A stretch of 64,000 nucleotides of DNA from Morchella semilibera (Eukaryota; Ascomycota; Pezizomycetes; Pezizales; Morchellaceae): NCBI GenBank assembly GCA_009192285.1, contig WBVU01000008.1, positions 1,870,370 to 1,934,369 on the forward strand, written 5' to 3'. Both the position numbers and the translations under genes were made by a program. Of the stretch, positions 26,101 through 39,116 are shown piece by piece; within the stretch, counting starts at the first letter, position 1; each line of letters starts with the position of its first letter. Below the pieces are notes generated by a model. It saw only the letters and a list, made by a program, of their open reading frames with translations, was not told the origin of the DNA and searched no databases.

Positions 26101-29100
26101 GGCACGACAGGCATAGCTTTATAGCCACAGACAAAGCAATGGATCTGCACCCAGGACGGAAAAACCACTGCACTGGGACTGAGTTTCTGCGGTTATTCGG
26201 CGTTGGAGTCCGGGTGATCTTGTTTGAAGAATTGGAGAGAAAAAGAGCGGGTGATCTACATTGCCTTATATATCGGGGATGGCTGTAAGGGACGTAGGAG
26301 CATCAGTGGTACCTTCGGTGAAGAGTAGAACGAACGTTCCGACGAAACAAAACAACAGCCGCAGTGTGGATTGTGAACTGGTCTGCTGATCGGGTAAACC
26401 CGGAGTTCTGCCCGTACTGAATGCTTGTTTGTTTTGATTTTGAGAAGTTCGGTTTGGAATCGGCCTATGAGGAGGGAAAAGGACAGTTATGCATAAATAG
26501 TTAATATTGCAGATTGTGTTTGGTAAATGAAAAGTAAAGTGCTTACATGGAGAGCACGTGCCTAGGAGGTCAAAGCAGACCTGTACGAGATTCCAATTTA
26601 ATAACTATGAGGTTTTGTTTTAAGTCGTTCACATCTCCTCCCTCACGAACACCTACCAAGTCAAGCCGCTCCGCGTAAATGTTGTTCCCATACCATCCCG
26701 ATGACAGGTTGATCGAGATGCCTGTATATCGTTATCAGTGCAATTGCCAAAGATGGTTATCCGTCTTCAGGGAGGCGTACTTTCGATTCGCTTGCCATGC
26801 ATACATTTAAATAATAGGCATTGGGGAATTGTGCCACCGAGTATAAGTGCATCAATCCAGTCAATCGTGCGATGGGGTATGAACTGGTCTCTCTCTACAT
26901 GCACCAGCTATCACTCGCTGGGGGGGGGGGGGGTGGGGAATTGATATCTCAAGTCGGTATGACATAACTCAGCTCATCGTATTTTTTGTTGAGATCTGGA
27001 GTGTTTTTTTCTTGCTGCTTTAATTTGCCATCTTGGATTCCTTTAGGGTTTTGGCTGTCCGATATGTTGAGCTCCCGTGGTAGGTAGTAACCCGCTTGGT
27101 ATGGTTGTGATAGAGTGCTTGGTTTAGAAATATATGTCTGTAGATTAGTAATCACCAATTAGGAGCTATATCAGAGCTCCATATGGACCTCATATGCATC
27201 AATCGGACTCCTCCGAGGATCGAGATATCGATGGTTGTATTGGGTGGTTGGCTGGCTGCTGTCACATCCCTCGATGAGTAAACCAATAGATAAGTTCCTA
27301 GAGGTGATGATGCTTCTTCTGAGATCCTGTGACTGTACTTCCCTTAGATTCCCCTGCAGGTCGACAGACGTCGGATGGAATGTATTGGTTGGGGGCACGT
27401 CGGACCATGATGTGCTCAAGCAGCCCCTACGGGCCGACCGTTGATAGTTCGGCATCTCGGCACCGAGCGTCAAGAAACGAAACCTAAGGAGCATGTTTGC
27501 CTATTACTTATCCTACTGTCACATGACGAAGAGTATTTAGACCGAGTTCAGCACAGGTAGGTACAAGGCTGGGGGGTTTAATGAGTTAACGGATCCTCAC
27601 CTGTCAATACCCTATTCACTCATTTAATCCCAGGCCTTGTACTTGTGTGGTAGTGATGTTTTCGCTCTATGTATGTACATCATACTTGGTACCGAACTCG
27701 CAACACATCTCTCTATGTCACTATACGCCTGAGTGAGCTGTCATAGATGCGAGAGCGAACAAACAAGTAAAAAATGATTACCAGTGCGCGCGGGGGCCAC
27801 GGCGGCGACAACGGCAACGGCACAAGATTGCATTTTTTTTCTCTCTCTCCCCTGTCCTCAACTCCTTCTGCGGTTCCCCCTCCTCATTTTTGCCTGATTT
27901 TTGGGTTGGGATAATATGAGGAGGAGGAGGAGGAGAAAGGGGGGGGGGGGGAGGAGGAGGATAGACGCCGCTAAGAAATACCAGACTACATGTATCTAGG
28001 AAGGGGAAACAACGCTATTGGGTCACCGTTTGGAGAAAACAAAACTACAGGTAATGAAAATCACAGACAAGCCAATCCACACATGCCGATCGCCCGATCA
28101 GAGTCAGATCAGACAGCCCCCTTTATCCAATCATTTGATTCGCCTCGCTAGCTACACTGGCACTGATGATGGTATCTGCAGTCAACAGTGCCGAGCCTTT
28201 CAGGTGATGGAGGAGGAAGGATAAAAGAGGCGAGTTGAAGAAAAGCTTGACTGGCCAAGGCCCCCCACGTTAAACAAGCACTTGCTGCAGCTGGAAGGGA
28301 GGGTTGGATGGGAAAAACAAGCATCGCTGAGAGGCTTGGCTGGAGGCTAACGGGCGGTGTGTGCCGGTAGGGAAGAGACCGCAGGGAGGAGCAGGGTTTG
28401 GGGTGATGTCACTTGTCATTGCCGCGGATGGATTGGCGGATGCACATAAAAAAAAAAAACGCGCGAGGGCACGAGCGCTCCCTAGCTTCTTACATACAGA
28501 TCTCTCTCTTTCTGCGCCAGATGAGAATAGAGGGGGATGGATGCGATAGGGGGGCATCCATATTTCCAAAAGGAATACTATTACATACATTGACGGCTTT
28601 TACCTGTTATTGTTGTTTGATTTGCGTTTTTTTTTATTCATAGCGCATTTGCTATGCTAGTAAAGTACATAGTCCCGAGTCGGCGAGAGCGAAAAGTATG
28701 GTGGGTTGGAAAAGGGAGGGATGGGGATGAGGGGGACTTATTTACTGAGAATAGATTGGGGTTGTTGACACGCTATATCCCTTTTCGGCTGTGTGGGTGC
28801 TGCGGATGTGAGGCCGCTAGCGAAGTAGGGGAAAGTGGGGAGGGAAATAGCGAAAGGCTTTCGTCCTCCGGGAACTTGGAATGTTACATGTTGAGTTCTT
28901 TGTTTCGAGTGCGGTCCCAAAAAGAACCATGTGCAACAGCACAGAGTCGAAGGGATGGAAGGAAGGGAAAGGGAACTTTAGCAGGAGGAAAAGAGGGGGG
29001 TCGGGTATGGAGATTTTACCCCATTCCCATCAAGACACCCAGACGGAAAAGAGATATGCAAGCCACTAAGAAAGGCAGACAGAAAAAACAAGCCTTTAGC

Positions 29101-29210
29101 AAGAAAGCCCAGTCCTAGTTCTAACTGTTGTAACGCGTAGAAGAGTGTGGTGCGTGCAGAAGTGCAGAGCGCAGCGCGTGGTGTGCGATACCTACATGGA
29201 GTACTCTAGC

Positions 29211-29211
<1 letters not shown>

Positions 29212-29242
<31 letters not shown>
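29212..29242. repeat. (GT)n microsatellite
   Basis: About 15 GT dinucleotide units in a row, continued by imperfect GAGTGTGTG. Confidence 0.9.
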
Positions 29243-29244
<2 letters not shown>

Positions 29245-30584
29245 AGTGTGTGCGGTTTAGGTGGCAGGACCAAGGAGAGAGGCGAGGAGGAAGAGATGGG
29301 TGTGAAAGACAGGGCAGAGAAGGGCTCACATAAATGCTTGCCATGCTGCCGAGAGAAAAGCTCGGCGTGGAGACAAGCAAGCAAGAAACGGGAACCCAGG
29401 GATCGAGAATTGCGAAGGGGTAGACACAAGCATTTTCCAAGACTTCGACAGGTTCCGCACCCAAGAGATCCACAGACAGGAAGGGAAGTGTGCGAGTTCG
29501 TCGTAAGCATCCTGAATACCAAGGGAAAGAAACCGGAAAGATCCATCCAGCGCGGCCGTTCACCAATAACTCAGATCCATTACACCTCTCCATTCCACGG
29601 TGAAGCTGCATCCATTTAGGCCTCGTTATATTCCCTGTCCACGCTGTCAGGAAGGAAGCAAGTGCCTCAACCCAACATTTCATGGTCCAGTCAGCTCGTT
29701 GGGGGATCGGTCGGCATTTGTTATTGCTATTATTATAATTGATTTTATCGGCACAGCGTCATCTCACAGTTCACTTTCTAAGAGCCATTCTCTCGTCCTT
29801 TCTTTCTTTTGTTCCCACCTCTTATTCTTGCCTGTTCTTTTACTTTCCCTCTTACTCTCGCTTTTCGCTCACTCTAAACTAAACTCATTCATTCACCCCC
29901 TTCTCACATCCCCCCCCCCCCCCCTTCATTCCCTTACCCTTATTTTTTTTCCCCTCGTCCCCACCAATTCTATCCACATATCCCCTCCACCCCCCCCCCC
30001 TTCCCCCCAATCTTTTCTCCCTTCCATCTCCCCATCATCCCTCCAACAGAAAGGCTTATCCCCCTTCCAAGACCTTAGTACCGGAGAAGCCAAGACTTCT
30101 CTGCTCTCCTATCTATCAAAGACCTTGACTCTCCCCCCCCGACGGGTTGCTGCCTGTGCCTTTTTACACTGCTGCAGGATCAAGCCTTTTGGTGTTCCTC
30201 TCCGTCGGATTTACCGAGGATCTTGCCCTGCTTTCGACTACAAGTATAGATCATAGACCTCTTAGTATCCCACCCACCCCCCTCTACCAAGAAGGTCTTC
30301 CCACATCCCCCCCCCCCCCCACCAACTATCTACCTCATCCCTCCACCATTTCCTCACTCATCGTCTCGCCTATATATATATAGCCTTGGTGGCCTCAAAC
30401 TGTACATTCTAAGGCCTTTCGCTGCTCTCACTTCTTAACAGGAGCTGCCATCTTATCCGACTCGTTCGATACGGTCGGAGCTGTATCCGATTGACATCGC
30501 ATTCGTCGGTGGTAGTCGCTGGGGAAACCTCATCCCCACCCCTTTCACTAGGAGCAGTCGCTCAACGGTTACCCCTTCACGAAA

Positions 30585-32653
30585 ATGACACCTAAAGGTT
30601 CCTCCAGGCCGTCGCTATTGAACCGTCTTCGGACAAAAACATCAACACTTTCGCTGTCTGGACTGGGGTCTTCGCGCCGTCGTTCTTTGGGCGACTTTCA
30701 CATCCGACTAATTGACCCACATCGCGTATACTCACCAACAGACACTGTTAAAGGATCCGTCTGTCTTACTGTCGAGAAAGGGCTGACCCTTACACACCTC
30801 GTCGTAAGCCTAGTTGGCCGCGTTGACTTGAACTTGTCGTCAGGGAAGGATTCGGGAAAGAAACGGAAGGACTGGGACACGGAATACGACGACGGATCAG
30901 GTGGTGGAATCGTACTATGCAGAGATGAAATTGTGCTGTGTGGCGAGGGTAGGCTAGAGCCGGGGAAATACGAGTTTGAGTTTGAGCTGCTATTCGTACT
31001 AGTTGGGAAGATGGTTGGGGGTCTGCCGAGTTCTCTGGACGTAGGTCTACTCTTCTCACTCGTTCGATATTGGCGCCGCCAAGCAAACGTTCTTGCGTGT
31101 GGTTGGGCCGGACTGGGAGCTGACTGATGGAATTGTAGTTTGAGAAGGGTTCAATATCATACACTATATCGTCCACTTTGACGCGGCCCACGTCCTTGTC
31201 ACCAACCACAACATGTACAACAAAGATCAATCTTCTAGAAACTATTGATATCGGGCATTTACCAAAACCAAAACCTCATATTATATCACTGGAGCCTATT
31301 GTCTCCCGGCGGTCACGGAAACGACCTTCATCACCGGCGACTACACCGTCGGTCGCATCGTCACCAAACAGTTCTCATGGAAACCTACCGCCTTCCTCGG
31401 ATCCTGGTTACCTATCACCAACATCCTTCCCAGCATATATAAAAGCAAAAACTATCACAGCATCTATCGAGATGGCCAAAGGCGGTGCCCTTCGTGGTGA
31501 CACAATACCAATAAAAATATCTGTTCATCATACAAAAGCAATCAAGTCCTTGAATGGTATAATATTAACTCTTTACCGGCAGACTCGTTTTGACCCAGCA
31601 CATCGTCTACAACCCCTAAAGAAGGCGTTATCCTCGGCTGCTATAGGCACTGGTACATTCCGGAAGGACCTGTCACAGACTGTCATGCCACTAATTGTCG
31701 ATCCTAAAACCCTCACTGCTGTAGTCAGGGCTAATATTAGAGTTCCTGAAGATGTCTTCCCTACAATCAACTCAGTCCCCGGAGGAGAGGTATCATTTAG
31801 ATACTGGGTTGAGGTTTTAGTAGATCTTGGTGGAAAGCTAAGTGGGAGGGATGATATATTCATCGGCGGTGGGACATCAATACCTGGACTGCCTAGGCCA
31901 AAGAGTGCCGGGGAAGGGAATGTGCGGATAGCAAGCGAAGGGGGGGTTATGATTGAGACGGAAAGAATAAAGAGGCGGGAAAAGAGCGTTGTGTTTTGCA
32001 AAATTCCAGTTGTGATAGGAAGCGTGGATTCGGTGGCTGGAAAGGGAAGAAGAGCTGGAGCCCGACAAATATCATTGCCGCAGGTACCACAAGTTGATGA
32101 GGTGAACGGTGTAGTGGAAGTGGAATTAGCACCACCAGCATCTCCAACATCATTACGCCATGAGGAGTTAGAGGTACAGGGCCAAGGCCAGGATTGGAAT
32201 GAGCAGGCACCGAACTACACACGGCATCCAGGAGAGCCACACTATCAAGACATGTCACCATTACCGCACGAACCTGAACGAGAAAACGTGGAACAGCCAC
32301 ACGAAGAGATGGGTGAGAAGTCACGAGTACGCTTTGCCGAACAAATGCTCCTTCCTAGTGCACCGCCTGGCCTAGAAGTAGGTGAGAGCAGCGCTAGTGC
32401 TCCACCGCTGGTACCACAGGACATGCCCGGCTATGGGTACTATCCATCGGCTCCATCGGCAGAACCTTCGGGTCAGGAGGAGGTGGATGTACAGGCAGGA
32501 GTGGATGATAAACGGGAGGCTGAAAGACTGAGGTTACTGGAATCAGTGGGCAGTCCTGACGATAATGCAGGAGAAGGTGGCAGTCATGCCCCAAGCGCTC
32601 CTGTGTTAAATGAGCATGATCTTGAGGGAGGACTGCCAAGATATCAACGATAA
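30585..32653 (+). CDS. palF: Arrestin-like pH-response regulator PalF/Rim8
   Basis: PalF/Rim8 is the alpha-arrestin that links the plasma-membrane pH sensor (PalH/Rim21) to ESCRT-I in the alkaline pH signalling pathway. Exons are 30585-31040 and 31139-32653 (98-nt intron, phase 0), giving 656 residues. The arrestin N-domain shows FHIRLIDPHRVYSPTDTVKG, then LTHLVVSLVGRV and DEIVLCGEGRLEPGKYEFEF. Splicing joins LPSSLD to FEKGSISYT and STLTRPTSLSPTTTC, followed by KPHIISLEPI, all typical of PalF. The arrestin C-domain follows (FRYWVEVLVDLGGKLSGRDD). The low-complexity tail carries three PSAP tetrapeptides and ends GLPRYQR. A short extra segment (VLVGKMVGG) between FELLF and LPSSLD is unusual and could be an insertion. 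The 5' flank is pyrimidine-rich. No frame lesion is seen. Confidence 0.88.
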
Positions 32654-33683
32654 TATATATGACTCTTGGGAAACTCGAGCTTTTTATTTTATGTCTCTCC
32701 CTTTTTTGCTTTAACTTGGGAATTTTACGTGGGTGGGAGTGTCGAGGAGTAAATACTTTTATTTTATTTCTTTGTCTTGTATTTTCTGGAAAAAAATTTG
32801 CGGCGGAGCAGAGCTTTTTATTATTATTTTACTTAGTGTCTATTGTTATATCTCTCTCTTCCTTCTCTTTACTTACTGCTTTCTTCTATTCTCCAGTTGG
32901 AACCCACTTGTCAGTCACATCTTTTCTTATGTTTATTTTTCTATTTTAAACCAACTTCTTTTGCCCAATCTTCGATTGAGATGGTTGTGGTTGTAGGGAT
33001 GTGCGTGTGAAAAGGGGGGTACAACGGAGAAGGATCCGGATCATTGGGATGGAGTCTGTCGTTTTTTTTCTTTCCATTTTCTTCCGCGCTTGCTTGCAAG
33101 GTGTGTGTTGTTTTGAGAGCATCATTTCTTATTTCGTTTCTTGTGTATTTTTTTCCTCTCCATTTTTTTTTTGGACTTTTCTGAATGGGCGCGAGTCTTT
33201 AGCGCCCTCCTGCGGCGTTGGTAAATACGAATTTCTGGACAAAGTTGCTAATACATGACCCCATCCCTCTTCTATGGTGTGGGGGGTAACTACATGTATG
33301 AGGTGCTTTGAATCCTTTGGGGCGGCCAGCTCTAACTTCTTCTCTACATTAGTACTTTTGACTTTTTGACATGTGTCTGCCTGCCTGACTGCATCTACTG
33401 ATGCGGTGAAAAATGAGTTATTTTGTCTGCCTTGCCCTTTGCTCGATCTTCGGAGAATTCGGGTGTGCTACTATGGAGACCCGGAGCGCGAAGGGCGGGG
33501 GTGCGAACAGGGTCGCACAAAGGTGGAGCGAGCGAGAGTGCGTGCCGGATAGAACCCCTGGTTAGCGTCTCCAGCGATGGGGATGGGGATGTGAGATGGG
33601 GATGGATGCGCATAGGCTGTCACTCGCATGTTTATGCGGATTGTGAAACTATTGACAAGTGATAAAAAGTGAAACTGTTGCAC
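32654..33683. other. 3' flank of palF and spacer before tRNA-Leu
   Basis: Directly after the palF stop codon the plus strand is T-rich up to about 32950, as expected for a fungal 3' UTR and terminator. Open frames there are hydrophobic translations of T-rich DNA. No gene was recognised. Confidence 0.5.
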
Positions 33684-33796
33684 GGAAGGATGACCGAGTG
33701 GTTAAGGTGTGTGACTCAAGCGAATTCGCTTTCTCGCTTATAAAGCGAGGTTTCTCATGGGCCTAGCCCGCGGGGGTTCGAATCCCCCTCCTTTCA
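33684..33796 (+). tRNA. tRNA-Leu (anticodon CAA) with intron
   Basis: The acceptor stem GGAAGGA pairs with TCCTTTC (one G-U), with discriminator A. The T-arm is GGGGG-TTCGAAT-CCCCC, and a long variable arm (GGGCCTAGCCC) marks a type II tRNA. The anticodon loop CTCAAG gives CAA, followed after position 37 by an intron of about 31 nt. That intron contains a perfect 7-bp hairpin (CTCGCTT/AAGCGAG), placed as in other eukaryotic Leu(CAA) genes. The anticodon stem TGTGA/TCTCA has one T-T mismatch, so the exact intron border is slightly uncertain. Confidence 0.85.
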
Positions 33797-36700
33797 GTAT
33801 TCTTTTTCGACTTTAATCAACGACGGGCGAAGTTGTTCTTAGTGGTGGGGGAGGAGCTCGGCGGAGACGGTGGGGGTTAGTATGGTGTGGGGGAATCATG
33901 AACCATCACTCGAGAAACCATGCCGGAGTCGGCTATGCTTTTTTTTTCTTTGCTAAGTTCGTCCATTAATCGGGTTGACCGTGTTTGGATTGACCGATTT
34001 CCATAGGTATACGGCTTTTGGAAAGAATAATCCACTATCCCCGTATTTCGTATTTGTTTGTTATAAGTCTGGACTAAGGCGAATCAGACCTCGCGGATTC
34101 GTGCAGATACACACTTTTCTCCTCTGGAGTTAAGATTTAGTGAGGCGGAGATAGTGGAGTTTTAGCAGTATCTTACTCAGGGCTTGCGGAAGGAAGGACT
34201 CTCCGCGCCCTATCTAGCTTGATCCCCGAGATTTTCGGGGTTTCCGAGCCGCTGGCGTAATACAAAACGCCCGAAAAGACTCCACCGTGGGTGGTAGGTA
34301 CTTACCAGGCCCTCCAGTAGACAGATAAGCTAACACGTTTCACCTATGGCATGTGAAAAGTGACAGTAGGTGACATCAACGCCAGAAATGCTTGTCCAGT
34401 CAACCCAGGGCCCGGCGATGTGTTGGCCGAATAGTTTTCTACCAACATTATCGTTTTTTGTGGGTAGCTCCATAAAACCGCCCTTCGGGGTTTATACACC
34501 CGCTTCTCCAATGGGTTGCACCATAAAATCGTACTTTTTGCGGGCGGTATTCAGATGTTCCGAACTAGGGCTTATGGTGTGGTGCTACTTGCTTTTCGGG
34601 GTTTGCTGTGGGCCGGGACGGCTCAGCCACGATCCGATCGAGCTAACCTGGCGGTGTCGCCTGTGCATCGAATAGGAGATGGGTACAAGGCAGAAAGTGG
34701 GGAATCCGGAGTTATTGATTCGTGCTAGATCGATGTCTGGAGCCTAGAACCTCGGGCCAACAGCGGAGGGTATTTGGTAATGATACATACCCAGCCCGGC
34801 AGTTTCTGAGCTTACAAAGCACAGTACTGCTTGAGTACTATAAGGGTTGGTTTTCATGAAGGAGAGCTAACCCGTTTGGAAAGCTTGATAAGCGGAGGGC
34901 AATGTTTTAACTTTGCTGAGAGGGTGGAGTATGGAACTCGTCCTCCCCGAACGTGATGTTGGATTGGAATTATTCGTGGATGGGAGGGTAGGATGATATC
35001 GATACGGTATGTGACCCTTATACATGATATTATGGATACGAGCCTGGCGGATATATGGTTATCTCGCTGAGAACGCATAATGTACGTGTACAGCGACAGG
35101 TAATAATTAATAAGTCATTGATGGAACGCCCTGAGGTACAACACAAATGTTGGTGGCGTTTTACAGAACAGGCATTACTGTGTTCCATCACTTAACCTGG
35201 GGCGCATGTATCCATGGATCGATCGGCTGACGAATTTGCCCACTATCCTTCATAATGAAGGCTTCATTAATTATAAGCCCATCCGCCTACTTCAATGCTA
35301 CATTAAGTCTTTCTTTTTATTCCCCTCTCCCTCTCCATTTCCTTCCCGATTCAGCTCTGGGGATATAATGTAAGCTATCTTGATCTCTACCCTGATAAAA
35401 CGAATATTTCTAACTATTGTGCTTGTGTTAGGGATATGCTGTTGTTATCACTTGAGGTTGACTAGGATGAATGGCAGAAATAAATATTATTGCAGTGAAA
35501 GTATAAGCATTTACTCTACAGTACCAGGAAGAAGGATGTGATAGGTGTCCTAGTCATATTATGGAATCTTATACATGGACCGGACCGTATAAATACCGCA
35601 GTCTCATCCTGTTCAGTTGGATAAGGTACTAGACACCCGACCTCTTAGTATTGTTGCTGTAAAAAAAGCGCTGACAGAGCAAGACATGGTATTCTGTTTC
35701 TAAAAGGAGCGTTGGAGAGTGGTTGTACTGCTAGAAAGAGGTTCGGAGTTCCGTAGTGATTGTCCGCCGCCGAGTCTCTCGAATGGCATTCAAGAGCTGT
35801 TCGGGTTTGTTTGAAGGATATAACTGTTATTGGGCAACAGACTATGATGGCTGGTGATTGTAAGGAGGACATGGTTGGTAATTGTGGGGCCAGCAATATC
35901 GAGACTACATACTTATTTGAGTAAGCCCTGGTTTGTACACATGCCGCCGGGTGCGTGGCGGTGTGTAAAACTGTGCAGTATTCTCGTAATGGAAAAACCG
36001 AGATCTCTATGAACATTGTTCCTCGTTGATTACATGTAGCTATTAACTATCTATAGGTGCCGTGGCGACCCACTAAGACATGACATATACAATCGCAGCA
36101 GACACAAATCACATAATATAACTATAACTTGATAATAGGTACAGACGGAATTAATCATCAGGCACGTAAGTACGGGCTTAGGTGCTTACTACATGTAGTT
36201 CCCACCAGGCCTCGCGACTACAAGTTGTACATACCCTAGTACTTTGAGATTATGGATATCAAGTCCGTAATCATCTAAATTTAAACATGGAACATATTTG
36301 ATGAAATTGGCAGGGCCTTGGAGTATTCTAGCGTGGAGTGTCTGGCTGGACCGACGAATCTAATCTCATGTTACTCAACCCCCGTGATTTCGCTATCTTC
36401 GATCGAGCTTCGAAGCATCTCTTCTATCGATATCGGAGGTTTTTTTTTTCTGCAGAGGGAGGGGGGCTAGCTCTATATCTGTCTATGGGTGTAAGCAATA
36501 CTGGGGAATCTTTGTATGTAAGGAAATTTGATAAAATTTTATTTGGTTAGTACGTAGTATATATATGAAAAATCAGGGCTCGAGTTGCATGGCTGCTCTG
36601 CACGAGCCATGGGTACACACAAAGCACCACAGAGCCTCAATCTAAGATAAAGATTATTACTGCGGGTATCCTGATGAACGGGATAGGGTCATATACTAAT

Positions 36701-39116
36701 TAGTGAGCTAATGACTGAGCTAAGGACATCGCCGTTTTCATAGTAACATAAATTATCACTCGGCCTCAATCATAAGGCTTGGCTTCCGAGCGCAGAGTAT
36801 TATTTATTTATTTATTTATAATTCATACGTATATATATACATGCATGCAGCCGTTAGGCTATGGCAACCACCTCCTCCCTCTTCCCGGAGTAGATGTAAA
36901 TCCAAGCACAGGGTCGGAGACTGGATACTTAGTGTCAGGAGTACCTGGTAACCTCACTGTGTCTCAACACATAAGTAAGTACGTATAGAAAAAGGCGGTT
37001 ATGCCATTATGTAAGTGTTTGGTAGCTAGAGTACTTCCACGTTCGAATTCAACCTTATGTCGTCTCATACAACGTATATGCTGTGTGTATGGAGAAACAG
37101 GGAAGTGGAAATTTGGTTAATATAGCTATTTAGATAGAGAATACTTTTATTCCGTTGTTTTCCAGATCGACAATGGAATTAACTGGCAGCTGGATTTACG
37201 ACGAGGGTGAGTATCTTTCCTAACAAACTGTCTAGGAGACCGCACATTTATTTATCGCACCTAAGTTGAAGTCCAGGGAGCACTATCAGTCCGGGTAGTC
37301 TCGGATTAGAATAGATTGTACTACATAAATGCGACTGATCCGGCACAATACACAGCTGTTGAGATCTTTTACATTGTCCTCAAAAGTGGAGTTAATTGAA
37401 GTTCCGGGCACTTCCATCAAAGTATTACTGCCAAACGACCTAGGGCTTGTGGGGGCGGAATTATAGAGGGTTTTGGCTGTATCACCGTTAAGTTTTGAGA
37501 CCTCTATACGTCATTTCATGCCTCACGCTATAAGACTATTCGGTCTTACAACTCCTTTATACTTAATTAAAAATTTGAAGGTTATAATTCTCGAACTAAT
37601 ATATTTATCATTAGGAGGGACCTAGGGTTCAGGTTTCGAATTCCCTACCGTTGCAATCCCATACGAGTTCCCGAATGTTTCTCAGCTAATTTAGTTCCCT
37701 CTTGAATAGTGCCGTTACGTCTCTTATTCACACTCTTGACTGAGGAGATGTGAATATTAATCAACCAACCATTGACCCATGCATGTATGAAGATCAATCA
37801 ATCAATCAATCGACTCATTGACCGAGAAGATATAAAAATTGAAGTCGAGTGATATTGTGTGTTCCATGTACATGTAATAAAGTGGGTGCACCGAGTACTG
37901 CCTGGAAGGATTCACAGGTTGGCGTGACACAGCGTTGGTGAATGCTTAATCGGGATGAGATTGCATATTCAGCTCGTATAGCATGGTATGATTGGTAATT
38001 ACTGCGCGCACCAGTGCGTAATGTATTAAGCGCCACTGTCTCTTGAGCTTTGTCTCTAGGCTTGGAGAAATATTAATACGCTAATTAATCCATTACTTAA
38101 GTAGGCGGAAAATTCAAGAGTGCTGCACCGATGACGAACAGAGCTTCTGGGGTGAAGCATGCAAAGGGGATTGTTCTCGAGAGATACGCGTATACGTACC
38201 GCCATTACTCGAAAAATTAGCTATGCATATGAGATCAAAATTACTATAAGCAGACCTGATCTACGCCCTACAGCCAATCGTGAAGGAGGTAATCCCTGGC
38301 CGGAGATAGCCAATTTTTCGAGTTTTTGCGGTACTCTACATAACAGCCCCCACACATACATGTTTCGGGCTGATATGATATCTGATATTCTTGTGTGGTT
38401 CAGCACAGATAGATTCCATCATGTTCTATATAATGACTGGTAGAACTGTCCTCTAAAACATCTTCTCGGTATCATCCCGTTAGAGACTTTCGGGCACCCT
38501 TACTATCTTTTGGTAGTGGCTGTTCCGGTGCTGCATGATGTTGTCCAGAATTTCCATTTTCCGCCTAGTGCTTCCAAGAGCTAGGCAAAAAGTTATAAGT
38601 GATGCGGTCTAAATATGAATGTGTCGAGTTAGACACCTGGAACACATGTATCTCTCTCATGCATAAATAATGTAATCTCAATCTCATGTGTGGGTAAACA
38701 GTTCGCCGCGTTTATTAATAAACTTGCGTGTTGCTGCACTACATGTATTTTGAACTACTTTCTGGATACGGTACACTTATGCATACATCCAGGGATAGAG
38801 ATGAGCTCTTCTAGTATAAGTACTTACTTGTATGTAGTCGTAGCACAGTGTGATGGGTTTCAAAATCTTATTGACATTGGCCGCGTCGTAGTGCGCTAAT
38901 GCATGCAGCTGCACATGAGTGGATGTTATTTCTGACAAGGCTGTAGAGCATATCAAGTCAACACCTCCGTGGTCCAGCAGAGGTGGTACATATTTGAAGA
39001 CGCCCCGCCGGTAGTACATCCCCTCTGTTAACTAACTAACCTCACCCCTCCCGAGACGAGTCCTCGGGCATCTGACCTCATCTATATTTATTCTTTCGGC
39101 TTTAGCTTAATTTACC
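33797..39116. other. 5.3-kb gene-poor region with repeat fragments
   Basis: No protein family was recognised. It contains a retroposon 3'-tail fragment at 36802-36864 (minus), three copies of TTCGGGGTTT within 34234-34604, a (TTTA)n run at 36800-36820, a (AATC)n run at 37794-37812 and five TACATGTA palindromes. It may be decayed transposon sequence. Confidence 0.45.
36802..36864 (-). repeat. Retroposon 3'-tail fragment (CATAGCC hairpin plus TAAA repeat)
   Basis: On the minus strand GCCATAGCC-TAAC-GGCTGCATGCATG is followed by a TA-rich stretch and a TAAA tetranucleotide tail. The hairpin matches the LINE 3' end and the copies at 23088 and 42262, but the loop bases differ while the stem is kept. 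The tail unit (TAAA) also differs from that of the 23-kb copy (TCAA). Confidence 0.6.

Larger units (their letters stand above)
22802..30584. other. 7.8-kb gene-poor region
   Basis: No protein family was recognised. Open frames up to 218 codons occur near the right end, but they are translations of pyrimidine-rich or simple-sequence DNA. Features seen are a retroposon 3'-tail fragment at 23088-23149 (minus), a G-run at 26921-26932, a GA-rich patch around 27920-27960 and a (GT)n microsatellite at 29212-29242. The C-homopolymer-rich pyrimidine tract at about 29780-30400 is probably the palF promoter or 5' leader. Confidence 0.5.

Noticed and set aside
25905-26288. 127-codon plus-strand frame
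   Set aside because: No family resemblance and overlapping frames of similar length; treated as random.
29600-30256. 218-codon plus-strand open frame
   Set aside because: It translates a C/T-rich leader with long C homopolymers into Ser/Leu/Pro low complexity. It lies in the probable palF promoter or 5' UTR and has no family resemblance.
37781-37815. CATGCATGTATGAAG followed by an AATC tetranucleotide run, resembling a retroposon tail
   Set aside because: The diagnostic CATAGCC..GGCTG hairpin is missing, so membership in the tail family is not supported.
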